A stretch of 24,140 nucleotides of DNA, taken from contig JBILMZ010000021.1 of the NCBI GenBank assembly GCA_044375275.1, positions 1-24,140 of the forward strand, read 5' to 3'. Source of the DNA: SZUA-430 sp044375275. GTDB taxonomy: Bacteria; Pseudomonadota; Alphaproteobacteria; Micropepsales; Micropepsaceae. Under the pieces are notes generated by a model. That model saw nothing but the letters and a program-made list of their open reading frames with translations. It did no database searches and was not told the origin of the DNA. A program made the position numbers and the translations under genes. This document shows positions 1-7,631 of the stretch, piece by piece. Position 1 is the first letter of the stretch. Each line of letters starts with the position of its first letter.

Positions 1-116
1 AGCCATGGAGGGTGTCCTGGAAAGCTGATTTTCTGGTCGTCCGGCTTTTAACAGGAGGTCATCCCGGAAGCTAGTCGAGCCCGGCCGCTTGCGGCCGGCT
101 TGCGAGACTTGCTATC

Positions 117-159
117 CGGGACCCAGCTGTGTCTGTTGGCGCAGAAACTCTGGGTCCCG
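117..159. other. Long stem-loop upstream of the CoA-transferase gene
   Basis: A perfect 10-base inverted repeat (CGGGACCCAG at 117-126, CTGGGTCCCG at 150-159) encloses a second short stem (TCTG 132-135 with CAGA 142-145, six-base loop). No T-run follows, so it is not a simple intrinsic terminator. It could be a structured leader of the gene at 228, the 3' end structure of an upstream transcript, or an interspersed palindromic repeat. The pairing is read directly; the function is unknown. Confidence 0.55.
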
Positions 160-164
160 CATCT

Positions 165-191
165 GCGCAGCAGCATTGCATGCTGCAGCGC
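165..191. other. Second stem-loop, 6 bases after the first
   Basis: GCAGCAT (170-176) and ATGCTGC (180-186) form a perfect 7-base stem with a TGC loop. It extends through one A-A mismatch by four more pairs (GCGC 165-168 with GCGC 188-191). It ends 36 bases before the ATG at 228, so it would lie in the 5' leader if transcription starts upstream. No T-run follows. Together with 117-159 it is the only structure seen in the first 227 bases, where I find no supported gene. Confidence 0.5.
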
Positions 192-227
192 GTGCGGGAT
201 GACAGCAATGGATGAAACGGGACTGTC

Positions 228-1436
228 ATGACGGAAAATAGCGGCGCGCTGGCGGGCATCAAGGTGGTGGACCTGAGCCGGGTCCTGGCCGGCCCCTACG
301 CCACGCAGATCCTGGGCGACCATGGCGCGGACGTGATCAAGGTGGAGCCACCGGCCGGCGACGAAACACGGGAATGGGGCCCGCCCTTCCGTGACGGTGA
401 CGCTGCGTCAGGCGCCTCGGCCTATTACCTCAACATCAACCGCAACAAGCGCGGCATGGCGCTGGACCTGACGAAGCCGGAAGCACGCGAGGTCGTGTTC
501 CGGTTGCTGGCCGACGCGGATGTGCTGGTCGAGAACTTCAAGATCGGCACGCTCGAGAAATGGGGCATGGGCACGGACGTGCTCGCCGCCAGGTTCCCGA
601 AGCTCGTGCATGCGCGGGTGACCGGCTTTGGCGCCGATGGCCCCTTGGGCGGCATGCCAGGCTATGACGCGATCGTGCAGACGATGGTGAGCTTGTCGTC
701 GTGCAATGGCTCGCCAGAGTCGGGTCCTGTGAAACTGGGCGTCCCCATGGTCGACATGACGACGGGGCTCAACCTCGTCATCGGCATCCTGATGGCGCTG
801 GTCGAGCGGCAGCGCTCGGGCCGCGGGCAGTTTGTCGAGGTCGCGCTCTATGATGCCGGCATCTCCATCCTGCATCCGCATTCGGGCAACTGGCTCATGG
901 GCGGGCGGATCCCGAAGCTGCTTGGCAATGCGCACCCGAACCTGGCGCCCTATGATCTCTTCCCGACGGCGACGCGACCGATTTACCTGGGCATCGGCAA
1001 CGAGGCGCAGTTCCGCAAGGCGATGACAGTGCTCGGCCTGCCGGAACTCGCCAACGATCCCCGCTTTCGCTCTGTGCCGGACCGCAACGCCAATCGCGGC
1101 GTGCTGACTGCGGCCTTGCGTGAGAAGCTTGCGACGCTCGACGGCGTTGCGGTGTCCCTTGAACTGCTGCGTGCGGGTGTGCCGGCTGGGCCGCTCAACA
1201 CAATTGAAGAAACGCTGACCGATCCGCAAACGAAGGTGCGCGAGATGGTCATCGAGAAGGATGGCTATCTCGGTATCGCGTCACCGGTGAAGCTCAGCCG
1301 CAGCAAGGCGTCGACACGCGAGCTGCCGCCTGATTTTGGCGCCGACAATGTCCGCGTGCTCAGCGAGGCGGGCTACAGCGCGGATGACATTGACCGGCTT
1401 GTCGGACTTGGCGCCGTGGTGGGATCGAGGACCTAG
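228..1436 (+). CDS. Family III CoA-transferase (CaiB/BaiF, formyl-CoA transferase type)
   Basis: The 402-residue protein has the usual length of cytoplasmic family III (CaiB/BaiF/Frc) enzymes, which move CoA between carboxylic acids. The N-terminal VVDLSRVLAGPYATQILGD segment (residues 13-31), GADVIKVEPPAGDETR (33-48), the NRNKRGMALDL motif (71-81) and DVLVENF (98-104) are all typical. Asp147 in GYDAIVQ is the expected catalytic aspartate that forms the acyl anhydride. The acyl substrate cannot be told from sequence. The stop is followed after only three bases by the ATG of the LLM oxidoreductase gene, so the two are almost surely one operon. The start has only a weak purine stretch (GGGA) upstream, and two hairpins precede it. 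The family call is secure; the pathway is not. Confidence 0.92.
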   Translation: MTENSGALAGIKVVDLSRVLAGPYATQILGDHGADVIKVEPPAGDETREWGPPFRDGDAASGASAYYLNINRNKRGMALDLTKPEAREVVFRLLADADVLVENFKIGTLEKWGMGTDVLAARFPKLVHARVTGFGADGPLGGMPGYDAIVQTMVSLSSCNGSPESGPVKLGVPMVDMTTGLNLVIGILMALVERQRSGRGQFVEVALYDAGISILHPHSGNWLMGGRIPKLLGNAHPNLAPYDLFPTATRPIYLGIGNEAQFRKAMTVLGLPELANDPRFRSVPDRNANRGVLTAALREKLATLDGVAVSLELLRAGVPAGPLNTIEETLTDPQTKVREMVIEKDGYLGIASPVKLSRSKASTRELPPDFGADNVRVLSEAGYSADDIDRLVGLGAVVGSRT

Positions 1437-1439
1437 ACC

Positions 1440-2462
1440 ATGAAACTCAACGCGCTCGACCAATCACCCATCCGCAAGGGCGGTACAGCGCGTGACGCGC
1501 TGCTTGAAACGATCGAGCTTGCGAAAGCCTGTGAGCGCTTCGGCTATTCGCGCTACTGGCTTGCGGAGCATCACAACACGACTTCCTTCGCAGGATCTAC
1601 GCCCGAAGTGCTCATCGCGCGCGTGGCGGCGGAAACCTCAACGATCCGTGTCGGCTCGGGCGGCATCATGCTGCCCCATTACAGCCCGCTGAAAGTTGCC
1701 GAGAATTTCCGGATGCTGGAGACACTCTATCCGGGGCGCATTGATCTCGGCATCGGGAGGGCACCTGGTGCGGATGGACGTACGAGCGTGGCCCTGCAGT
1801 CCGGCCCGAAGGCTTATGACATCGGCGTCTTTCCGCAACAGGCCGACATGTTGCGCCACTATCTGGAGGAGTCAGCCGGTCTCGCCGAGTGGCCCGCCGA
1901 TCATCCGTTCAGACAAATTCACGCCTCACCGCGCGGACCCGGCCTGCCGGAGATGTGGATGCTGGCCTCCAGCATCAATGGTGCAGTTTATGCGGCCGAG
2001 CTGGGCTTGCCGCTTGCCTTCGCGCAGTTCATATCGCCCGATGGCAACGGAGCCGATGCCGCCCGGCTCTATCGACAACGCTATACGGCGCGCCATTCAG
2101 GCGACGCGCCTCGGGTCAGCGTGGCCGTGTTTGCGCTTGCGGCCGAAACCGAAGAAGAAGCCGAACGCCTCTGCGCCACCCGCAATCTCTGGGTCATGCA
2201 GCTGCTCCGCAACCAGGCCGGCCCCTTCCCGTCTCCGGAAGAAGCGCTCGTCTACCCCTACACGCCGGAAGACCGGATCATGCTTCGGGCCATCTCCGCG
2301 CGCGGCGTTACGGGGATACCCGACAGGGTAAAGGCCGGCCTTGAACGAATGGCCGCCGATTACGAAGCGGACGAAGTCACCGTCCTGACCATCACCCACG
2401 ACTTTGCGGCGCGGGTGAGGTCTTATGAGCTTATTGCGCGGGCGTTTGGGCTTTGCGGCTAG
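1440..2462 (+). CDS. LLM class flavin-dependent oxidoreductase (luciferase-like monooxygenase)
   Basis: The 340-residue protein belongs to the bacterial-luciferase superfamily, in the group related to E. coli YhbW: TIM-barrel enzymes using reduced flavin. Visible signatures are GYSRYWLAEHHNT (residues 35-47), VGSGGIMLPHYSPLKVAENF (a typical flavin-site region) and LYPGRIDLGIGRAPG. The substrate is unknown. The gene begins three bases after the CoA-transferase stop, with GAGG-like bases inside the end of that gene, implying translational coupling and possibly a shared route for acyl-CoA or organic acid breakdown (inference). Its last 32 bases overlap the 3' end of the convergent transporter gene, so the two transcripts must be antisense to each other there. 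Confidence 0.9.
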   Translation: MKLNALDQSPIRKGGTARDALLETIELAKACERFGYSRYWLAEHHNTTSFAGSTPEVLIARVAAETSTIRVGSGGIMLPHYSPLKVAENFRMLETLYPGRIDLGIGRAPGADGRTSVALQSGPKAYDIGVFPQQADMLRHYLEESAGLAEWPADHPFRQIHASPRGPGLPEMWMLASSINGAVYAAELGLPLAFAQFISPDGNGADAARLYRQRYTARHSGDAPRVSVAVFALAAETEEEAERLCATRNLWVMQLLRNQAGPFPSPEEALVYPYTPEDRIMLRAISARGVTGIPDRVKAGLERMAADYEADEVTVLTITHDFAARVRSYELIARAFGLCG

Positions 2463-3843
2463 CGGCGCGGGCCGCGCGTCGCTCGATCAGCCGGCGGATG
2501 CGCTTCTGGACTTCCGGCGTGATCGGGAAGGTCCAGATCAGCGCGACGGCCAACACGTAGAAGGTGATGGGCAGCAGCGAGAACACGCTGGCAAGCGCAG
2601 AGATTGCCTCTGGTGACTTGGCTCCGGTGCCGGCCTCGAAGCCCAGCCAGCCGACAAGCATGAGCGCAAAGCCTGCACCCAGTGCATCCCCGCCCTTGAT
2701 GGCAAGGCCAAAGAACGAGATGACAAGGCCCGCTCGAGGCTCGTTCGTCTTCAGCGAGTCAAAATCCACGACGTCGGCCGCAATGGACTGACCCAGCGTA
2801 TAGGGCGCGGAAAAGGCTGCACCGATCACGGCAAAGAGGATGATGTTGGGCCAGTAGCCGCTCTCGCGGAACAGGGGGAGCACCACGAAAACGGCGACAG
2901 CGAGCAGCATCGCGATCGACAGCGCCTTGTGCTTTGTGATCACGCCTCCGAGCCAGATCCAGAGTGGAGCGACGATAATCGCAGAGATGATCAAGGCCGG
3001 GAGAAAGTGGTTGCCCTGCTCCCTGGTCAGGCCGACGGCGTCCACCATGTAGAACAGGAACAGCACTTCGGCCGCGCGGGATGCGATGCGGACAAACAGC
3101 GTGGCCCCGAACAGTCGCAGGAACGGTAGGTTCGTCATTGCTGCCTTTGCGCCCTTCCAGACGGAGACATGCTCAGTCGATGAATAGGATGGCTCCGGCG
3201 TGGTCCAGAACATGATGGCGATGGCAATCGGGGTCAGCACGGCGATGGTGATGCCGAGGACCTCCATTGCCTGCCAGTAGCCTGCACCGTTCGGATGTCC
3301 GGCATCGACGCCCGTGCCGATGATCACCGGGATCGCTCCGGCAAATGCGAGGCCAACGAGTGTGAAAATCTCCCGGATGCCCGTTATGCGGCTGCGCTCA
3401 TTGTAGTCACCCGAAAGTTCGGCACCCCAAGCGCCGTAGGGGATCGTGATCATGGTCCAGCCGAGGTAAAAGACCGCGACCCAGATCAGGAGGTACATTT
3501 CATCCGCGTTCTTGGGCGGAAGGAAGAGCATCCAGATGCCCAGTGCAAAGAGCGGCGCACCGAGCAGGACCCAGGTGCGCCTGCGGCCCAGCTTCCAGGT
3601 CGTCCGGTCACTTGCGTAGCCGATGACGGGGTCAACCAGGAAGTCAACAAGGCGCACGACGAGCAGGATCAAGCCCACCGTCTCGATGTTGATCTTCAGG
3701 TCTTCCGCATAAAACTTGGAAACGAAGACCGCGATGGGCAGACCGGCGAATGCCAGCGGGACTGCGAGCTGACCGAAACCCAGGATAGTGAGCCATGACA
3801 AACGGTCAGACGACTTGGAACTCGACGTGGCAAGCTGCAACAC
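2431..3843 (-). CDS. MFS transporter, GPH (glycoside-pentoside-hexuronide):cation symporter family
   Basis: This is a roughly 470-residue, 12-helix inner-membrane carrier of the MelB/GPH type, which usually takes up sugars or glycosides with Na+ or H+. The diagnostic stretch after helix 2 is present: DPVIGYASDRTTWKLGRRR, with the DRT and GRRR elements of the family. The open frame extends to a GTG at 3849, but AAGGGA (minus strand, 3855-3850) would sit directly against it. The GTG two codons later at 3843 has the ideal six-base spacing and is preferred. The 3' end overlaps the convergent oxidoreductase gene. About 130 bases separate it from the membrane-protein gene upstream, so it may have its own promoter. 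The substrate is unknown; no catabolic hydrolase lies beside it. Confidence 0.87.
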   Translation of the reverse strand: MLQLATSSSKSSDRLSWLTILGFGQLAVPLAFAGLPIAVFVSKFYAEDLKINIETVGLILLVVRLVDFLVDPVIGYASDRTTWKLGRRRTWVLLGAPLFALGIWMLFLPPKNADEMYLLIWVAVFYLGWTMITIPYGAWGAELSGDYNERSRITGIREIFTLVGLAFAGAIPVIIGTGVDAGHPNGAGYWQAMEVLGITIAVLTPIAIAIMFWTTPEPSYSSTEHVSVWKGAKAAMTNLPFLRLFGATLFVRIASRAAEVLFLFYMVDAVGLTREQGNHFLPALIISAIIVAPLWIWLGGVITKHKALSIAMLLAVAVFVVLPLFRESGYWPNIILFAVIGAAFSAPYTLGQSIAADVVDFDSLKTNEPRAGLVISFFGLAIKGGDALGAGFALMLVGWLGFEAGTGAKSPEAISALASVFSLLPITFYVLAVALIWTFPITPEVQKRIRRLIERRAARAASRKAQTPAQ

Positions 3844-3977
3844 CAGCACTCCCTTGGAGGGTCTCCGCGAGGCGCGGAAGTCTTTGAACAGGATGATAAA
3901 GGAAGACGGCTAAAGCGGAATTAAGCACGCGCCGTCAGGCATGTCCGGCAACGGTTTGTTCATTTGCGGGCGGAGGG

Positions 3978-4358
3978 TCAAGTGCGGGTTCCTATGTAGG
4001 CGAAGAAAAGGCAGCCGAAGCCTACGGATAGTGCCAGAAGATCGACATGGAAGTTCATCAATTTTGCCGTGAGCCCGACGAACGGAAGTATTGACACAAA
4101 GCTAACGATGCCCATGACGATCAGGGCCCAGATGCGGACCCGCCTTGAGATGGAGGGATCCTTTTCCTCGATCGCGGCCCGCTCGGAGACGATGAAGGCG
4201 GCGCCCAGGCAGAATATCCCCACGACGATCATGAGGACGTTGAACTTGAGGAACAGGACCTCCAGCAGGACGCTTCCCAGGCCGATCGAACCCAGAAGGG
4301 CCAGGATGCCCGCGATCCAGAGAAGCCATGACTGGAGCTTTGCGAGGGACCTGGACAT
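3978..4358 (-). CDS. Small membrane protein, unknown function, coupled to the nucleoside transporter
   Basis: The 126-residue protein starts MSRSLAKLQSWLLWIAG and has about four hydrophobic segments, with a charged cytoplasmic-looking stretch (SERAAIEEKDPSISRRVR) in the middle. I do not recognise a named family. The frame is open further upstream to 4526, but that extension overlaps the transporter gene and is rich in Arg/His/Asp, as expected for out-of-frame DNA. The ATG at 4358 lies two bases after the transporter stop (TAG-CC-ATG), which argues for translational coupling. The context suggests an accessory subunit or partner of the CNT transporter (inference). There is no strong Shine-Dalgarno sequence of its own. 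Confidence 0.75.
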   Translation of the reverse strand: MSRSLAKLQSWLLWIAGILALLGSIGLGSVLLEVLFLKFNVLMIVVGIFCLGAAFIVSERAAIEEKDPSISRRVRIWALIVMGIVSFVSILPFVGLTAKLMNFHVDLLALSVGFGCLFFAYIGTRT

Positions 4359-4360
4359 GG

Positions 4361-5611
4361 CTAGCCCGGCAGAAGCCCGATGACCGCCGCGGTCATGCAG
4401 GTCGCGAGCGTGCCCGGAATGATCGACTTGAGCGAAAGTTCGACGATCTCGTCGCGCCGTGAAGGCACGAGGGCACTGATCGAGCCGATCATCATGCCGA
4501 CCGATCCGAGATTGGCAAATCCGCACATTGCATACACCATCAGCAGCTTGGACCTCTCACTCAGAGCATCGGGGGGCAATGCGGCAAGATTGAGGTAGGC
4601 GATCAGCTCGTTCAGGATGGTCTTGGTGCCCATCAGGCTTCCGGCCGTCGCCGCGTCGGCCGCCGGCACGCCAATCAGCCAAACGACCGGGGCGAAGACC
4701 CATCCCAGAACGCGCTCGAAGCTCAGCGGGGAGCCGGCGAACTCCACATTCCCCAGGATGATGTTCGCCAGGGCCACAAGTGACAGCATGGCGACCAGCA
4801 TGGCCAGGATGTTCAGATACATTTTCATGCCGTCTTCCGCCCCCGTCGACACGGCATCCATCGACGATCGGTACATTGTTGCGCCCCCGGCCGTGGCGGG
4901 CGTCGTCTGGTCGCCGGGGATCATGATCTTCGACAGCACGATGGACGCCGGCAGGGACAGTAGGGACGCGACGATAATGTGTCCCACGGCCCCGGGCACC
5001 ACCGGACCAAGGACGTTCGCGTAAAGAACAAGCACCGTGCCTGCAACGTTGGCCAGACCGCAGGTAAAGAGCGTGAAAAGCTCACTTCGCGTGAGGCGCT
5101 CCAGATAGGGCTTGATGAGCAACGGAGCTTCGATCATCCCGAGGAACACGTTCGATGCACAACCCAGGCCCAATGCACCGCCGATCTTCATGGTTCGCTC
5201 GAGGGCCCAGGCGAAGGCGCTGACGATCAACGGCAGGATGCGCCAGTGCCACAGGAGGGCTGACAGGGCCGACATCACGATGACAATGGGCAGGACGGTG
5301 AATGCGATGGTGACAACGGCTGCCGGATTGGTGACTTCGAAGGGCTTGTCGCCGCCTCCCATGTAGCCAAAGACGAACCCTGAACCCTTGGCCGTCGCCG
5401 CCTGGATTGCGTCCACAACGGCGTTCAGTGACAGGAGAGCGTCCCGCATGAACGGTAGGCCCAAAAGCATGGTGGCCAGAAGTATCTGCAGGCCGATGCC
5501 CACGATCACCGTTGTCGTGGGAAAGGCCTTGCGGTTTTCGGACAATGCCCATGCCAGTCCCACGAATACGGCGAGGCCAAGGGCGCTCTGGGCTTGAGGC
5601 GGGAAATCCAT
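4361..5611 (-). CDS. nupC: Concentrative nucleoside transporter, CNT/NupC family
   Basis: The 416-residue inner-membrane protein has the CNT hairpin motifs. GSGFVFGYMGGG lies near residues 76-87. GTKTILNELIAY (328-339) matches the CNT signature GxKxxxNExxAY. CGFANLGS (363-370) is the second ribose-site motif. Glu335, Asn367 and Ser370 align by motif with the ribose-contacting residues known from Vibrio cholerae CNT. The first re-entrant hairpin reads GMIEAP (158-163), where characterised members have G-Q-T/S-E, so two nucleobase contacts differ and specificity may be altered. The start has a good AGGAG site about eight bases upstream (acaggagaggttgaATG). A 126-residue membrane protein follows in the same operon. 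It is divergent from the secreted-protein gene at 5761. Confidence 0.92.
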   Translation of the reverse strand: MDFPPQAQSALGLAVFVGLAWALSENRKAFPTTTVIVGIGLQILLATMLLGLPFMRDALLSLNAVVDAIQAATAKGSGFVFGYMGGGDKPFEVTNPAAVVTIAFTVLPIVIVMSALSALLWHWRILPLIVSAFAWALERTMKIGGALGLGCASNVFLGMIEAPLLIKPYLERLTRSELFTLFTCGLANVAGTVLVLYANVLGPVVPGAVGHIIVASLLSLPASIVLSKIMIPGDQTTPATAGGATMYRSSMDAVSTGAEDGMKMYLNILAMLVAMLSLVALANIILGNVEFAGSPLSFERVLGWVFAPVVWLIGVPAADAATAGSLMGTKTILNELIAYLNLAALPPDALSERSKLLMVYAMCGFANLGSVGMMIGSISALVPSRRDEIVELSLKSIIPGTLATCMTAAVIGLLPG

Positions 5612-5715
5612 TCAACCTCTCCTGTCCGGTGAATCATGCTCAACCTAGGCGATAAACCGGCCCTGCGAAATCACGCAGTTCTGTTTTGCATGCATGAGAC
5701 CTTTGTGGTCCAATT

Positions 5716-5749
5716 CTCAATGATCTCCCCTGCCCGGGAGTTGATTGAG
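5716..5749 (+). promoter_or_regulatory. Imperfect palindrome that could mask the ribosome binding site of the 5761 gene
   Basis: CTCAAT (5716-5721) pairs with ATTGAG (5744-5749), and CTCCC (5725-5729) pairs with GGGAG (5736-5740), with a three-by-three internal loop and a six-base apical loop. The only plausible Shine-Dalgarno core of the downstream gene, GAGG at 5747-5750, ends 10 bases before its ATG and lies mostly inside the outer stem. It could be an RNA switch or thermosensor-like structure, or a DNA operator in the divergent nupC/5761 region. The pairing is seen; the role is inferred. Confidence 0.4.
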
Positions 5750-5760
5750 GCGGAATCAGG

Positions 5761-6324
5761 ATGCGTGCGACCTCCCGATATATCATCGCCACGGTGATGC
5801 TGCTGCTCGCCGGCGGCGTCATGCTCGCAAGCGCCCAAGGCACCGGCGTGCCTGATAGCCCCAAGTCCCGAACGGACTGGCCAACAGAGCGCGTGACGGT
5901 CGTCGGAAAGCGCGGGAGCGTGCGGGACTGGCTGGTGAACCACACATTCAGGGGAACCGAGGGATTCTCGGATGGCTCGGCGCCGGCAGATGTTGGCAGC
6001 CGGTTCGAGTACTACTGGCAGATCTACTACATGGCGGACGGACGCCTTGAGGCGCGCTACCAGCGTCCGGCCTCCCGCGTACCGCATGGTCCCATCGAGG
6101 CGCTTGGCTTCGTGGAGACAGGAAAGTGGCGCATTAACGACGACGGCGACGTTTGCCAGTCCATTCCCAGCGTCGGTTATGGAGTGGAGCTTTGCTACTG
6201 GGTGGACCGGCGGGGCGACCGCATGGCCATGTACTATACGAGCTGCGGCGCCTTTAACCGTTGCTATGTCGGCCGTCTGGGCCCGGAAGGCGAGATTGTT
6301 CGCGGCCGTGCCTTCACCCGCTGA
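5761..6324 (+). CDS. Secreted protein of unknown function, four cysteines
   Basis: The 187-residue protein begins with a clear Sec signal peptide (MRATSRY, then a hydrophobic core, with cleavage expected after Ala25 in ASA-Q). The mature part is rich in aromatic residues and has four cysteines (Cys132, 145, 162, 168) that could form two disulphides in the periplasm. The segment GKWRINDDGDVCQSIP resembles the small periplasmic domains of alphaproteobacteria in which a Trp-containing strand precedes a Cys, but I cannot name a family with certainty. It stands alone, divergent from nupC, with an RBS-masking hairpin directly upstream and no partner gene on its strand. The 170 bases after it hold a candidate promoter for ppx. 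Confidence 0.8.
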   Translation: MRATSRYIIATVMLLLAGGVMLASAQGTGVPDSPKSRTDWPTERVTVVGKRGSVRDWLVNHTFRGTEGFSDGSAPADVGSRFEYYWQIYYMADGRLEARYQRPASRVPHGPIEALGFVETGKWRINDDGDVCQSIPSVGYGVELCYWVDRRGDRMAMYYTSCGAFNRCYVGRLGPEGEIVRGRAFTR

Positions 6325-6383
6325 GCCCGTTCGTTCGGCTTCGACCAATCCATGCTTAACACTGTGCAATCCGTGCGCATCCC

Positions 6384-6412
6384 TTGAAGCGAATGAACAT
6401 CCGCTCTAGAGT
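6384..6412 (+). promoter_or_regulatory. Candidate sigma-70-type promoter for ppx-rlmE
   Basis: TTGAAG (6384-6389) and TAGAGT (6407-6412) are separated by exactly 17 bases; each matches four of six consensus positions. It lies about 80 bases before the GTG start of the phosphatase gene, in the only gap upstream of that operon. It was found by eye and such matches occur by chance. Confidence 0.3.
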
Positions 6413-6494
6413 AGTTGCGAACTGAAATCAGTGCCTGAGTGCGGCTGCCATTTCCTGGCGGGGACGCACCGGGCTTTCGAGAGAGAATTGCCCC

Positions 6495-7631
6495 GTGACG
6501 CAACGTTCGCGTGGGGCGCAGCAAGGCGGTCCTTCTGGTGAAACGCCACCAGGACCGTATGCAGTCGATACGAAGCGGCCGGAAGATCGGCCGGGACATA
6601 TCTATGCTGCGCTCGATCTTGGGACCAATAACTGCCGGCTTCTCATTGCGAAGCCGGAAGCGAGCGGCTTCAAGGTCCTAGATTCATTTTCCCGCACAGT
6701 CCGGCTCGGAGAGGGCCTGGCCCAGTCTGGCGAGCTTTCCGAAGCTGCCATGGCGCGCGCCATCGAGGCCATCCGCGTATGTGCCCACAAGATGCGCAAG
6801 CGCGGCGTCACGAGTGCACGGGCCATCGCCACGCAAGCCTGCCGCATGGCCCGCAATGGGCCCGCTTTCGTCAAGCGCGTCGCGCAGGAAACAGGGCTGC
6901 ACTTCGACATCATTCCACCTGCAGAAGAAGCACGGCTTGCGGCGCGCGGGGTCACGCCGCTGCTTGATCGCGAGGACAAGGGCGCGCTGGTGTTCGACAT
7001 TGGCGGCGGCTCGACAGAGCTCATCTGGCTTGACCTGCGCGAGGCCGGCAAGCGGCCTCGCATCCTGCGTTGGGGTTCAATCCCGCTCGGTGTGGTGACA
7101 CTGGGAGAACGTTACGAAGGTCGCATCGATGATCCGGGTTCGTATGAGGAAATGGTGCGTGAGGTGACCAGTCACCTCGAGGCCCTGCCGCACGCCATCG
7201 CGCCGGGCGGCCATCCCTCCGGTTCGTTCCACATGCTCGGCACGTCCGGAACGGTCACGACGATTGCCGGGATCTTCCTCGGTCTTGAACGCTACGAGCG
7301 TGCGCGGGTGGATGGCACCTGGATAGCCCATGATGACCTGTCCCGCGTGATCGACGAACTCAAGGTGCTCTCGCTTGAGCAGCGCGCAGCCCATCCCTGC
7401 GTGGGTCATGAACGGGCCGAGCTCGTGATACCCGGGCTCGCGATCTTTGAGTCCATCTTCAAGCGCTGGCCGCCACCGCGCCTGCGTGTCGCGGATCGCG
7501 GATTGCGGGAGGGCATGCTGCTCGCCCTCATGGAGGGCGTCGATGCGATCGCTCCGGCGAAGCGCCGACGTCGCCGGCGTGGCGGGCGCAAGCGAAACGG
7601 CAAGGGTTCGTCAGGAGCAGCGGGCACATGA
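6495..7631 (+). CDS. Ppx/GppA family phosphatase (exopolyphosphatase or pppGpp phosphohydrolase), short form
   Basis: The 378-residue protein has the ASKHA-fold phosphate-binding motifs: ALDLGTNNCRLLIA (residues 39-52), the catalytic-glutamate region PPAEEARLA (141-149) and VFDIGGGSTELIW (166-178). These enzymes remove phosphate from polyphosphate chains or pppGpp in the cytoplasm. It lacks the C-terminal HD-like domain of the 500-residue E. coli Ppx. It instead ends in an arginine- and lysine-rich tail starting KRRRRRRGGRKRNGKG, which could bind RNA or polyphosphate. The start is a GTG with GAGAG about ten bases upstream; no better start precedes the conserved region. The 3' end overlaps rlmE by ATGA, a pairing common in alphaproteobacteria. 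Confidence 0.9.
   Translation: MTQRSRGAQQGGPSGETPPGPYAVDTKRPEDRPGHIYAALDLGTNNCRLLIAKPEASGFKVLDSFSRTVRLGEGLAQSGELSEAAMARAIEAIRVCAHKMRKRGVTSARAIATQACRMARNGPAFVKRVAQETGLHFDIIPPAEEARLAARGVTPLLDREDKGALVFDIGGGSTELIWLDLREAGKRPRILRWGSIPLGVVTLGERYEGRIDDPGSYEEMVREVTSHLEALPHAIAPGGHPSGSFHMLGTSGTVTTIAGIFLGLERYERARVDGTWIAHDDLSRVIDELKVLSLEQRAAHPCVGHERAELVIPGLAIFESIFKRWPPPRLRVADRGLREGMLLALMEGVDAIAPAKRRRRRRGGRKRNGKGSSGAAGT

Noticed and set aside
51..64. Sequence very close to a perfect Shine-Dalgarno (aggaggtcatcc), suggesting a gene start
   Set aside because: No ATG, GTG or TTG lies at a usable distance, and no coding-like frame follows before 228.
408..1229. Long open frame on the minus strand opposite the CoA-transferase
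   Set aside because: Its product is rich in Arg, His and Gln with no domain; it is the complement of a clear gene with strong codon bias.
3295..3798. Open frame on the plus strand opposite the GPH transporter
   Set aside because: It is Asp/Arg/Gln-rich without motif, as expected opposite a hydrophobic membrane protein gene.
4359..4526. 56-codon upstream extension of the small membrane protein
   Set aside because: It lies within the nucleoside transporter gene in another frame, and the ATG two bases after the transporter stop explains the start.
5687..5694. Palindrome TGCATGCA and the small repeat CTGCG/CGCAG (5663-5678) as nucleoside regulator sites
   Set aside because: Too short and unlike any regulator site I can name; chance is likely.
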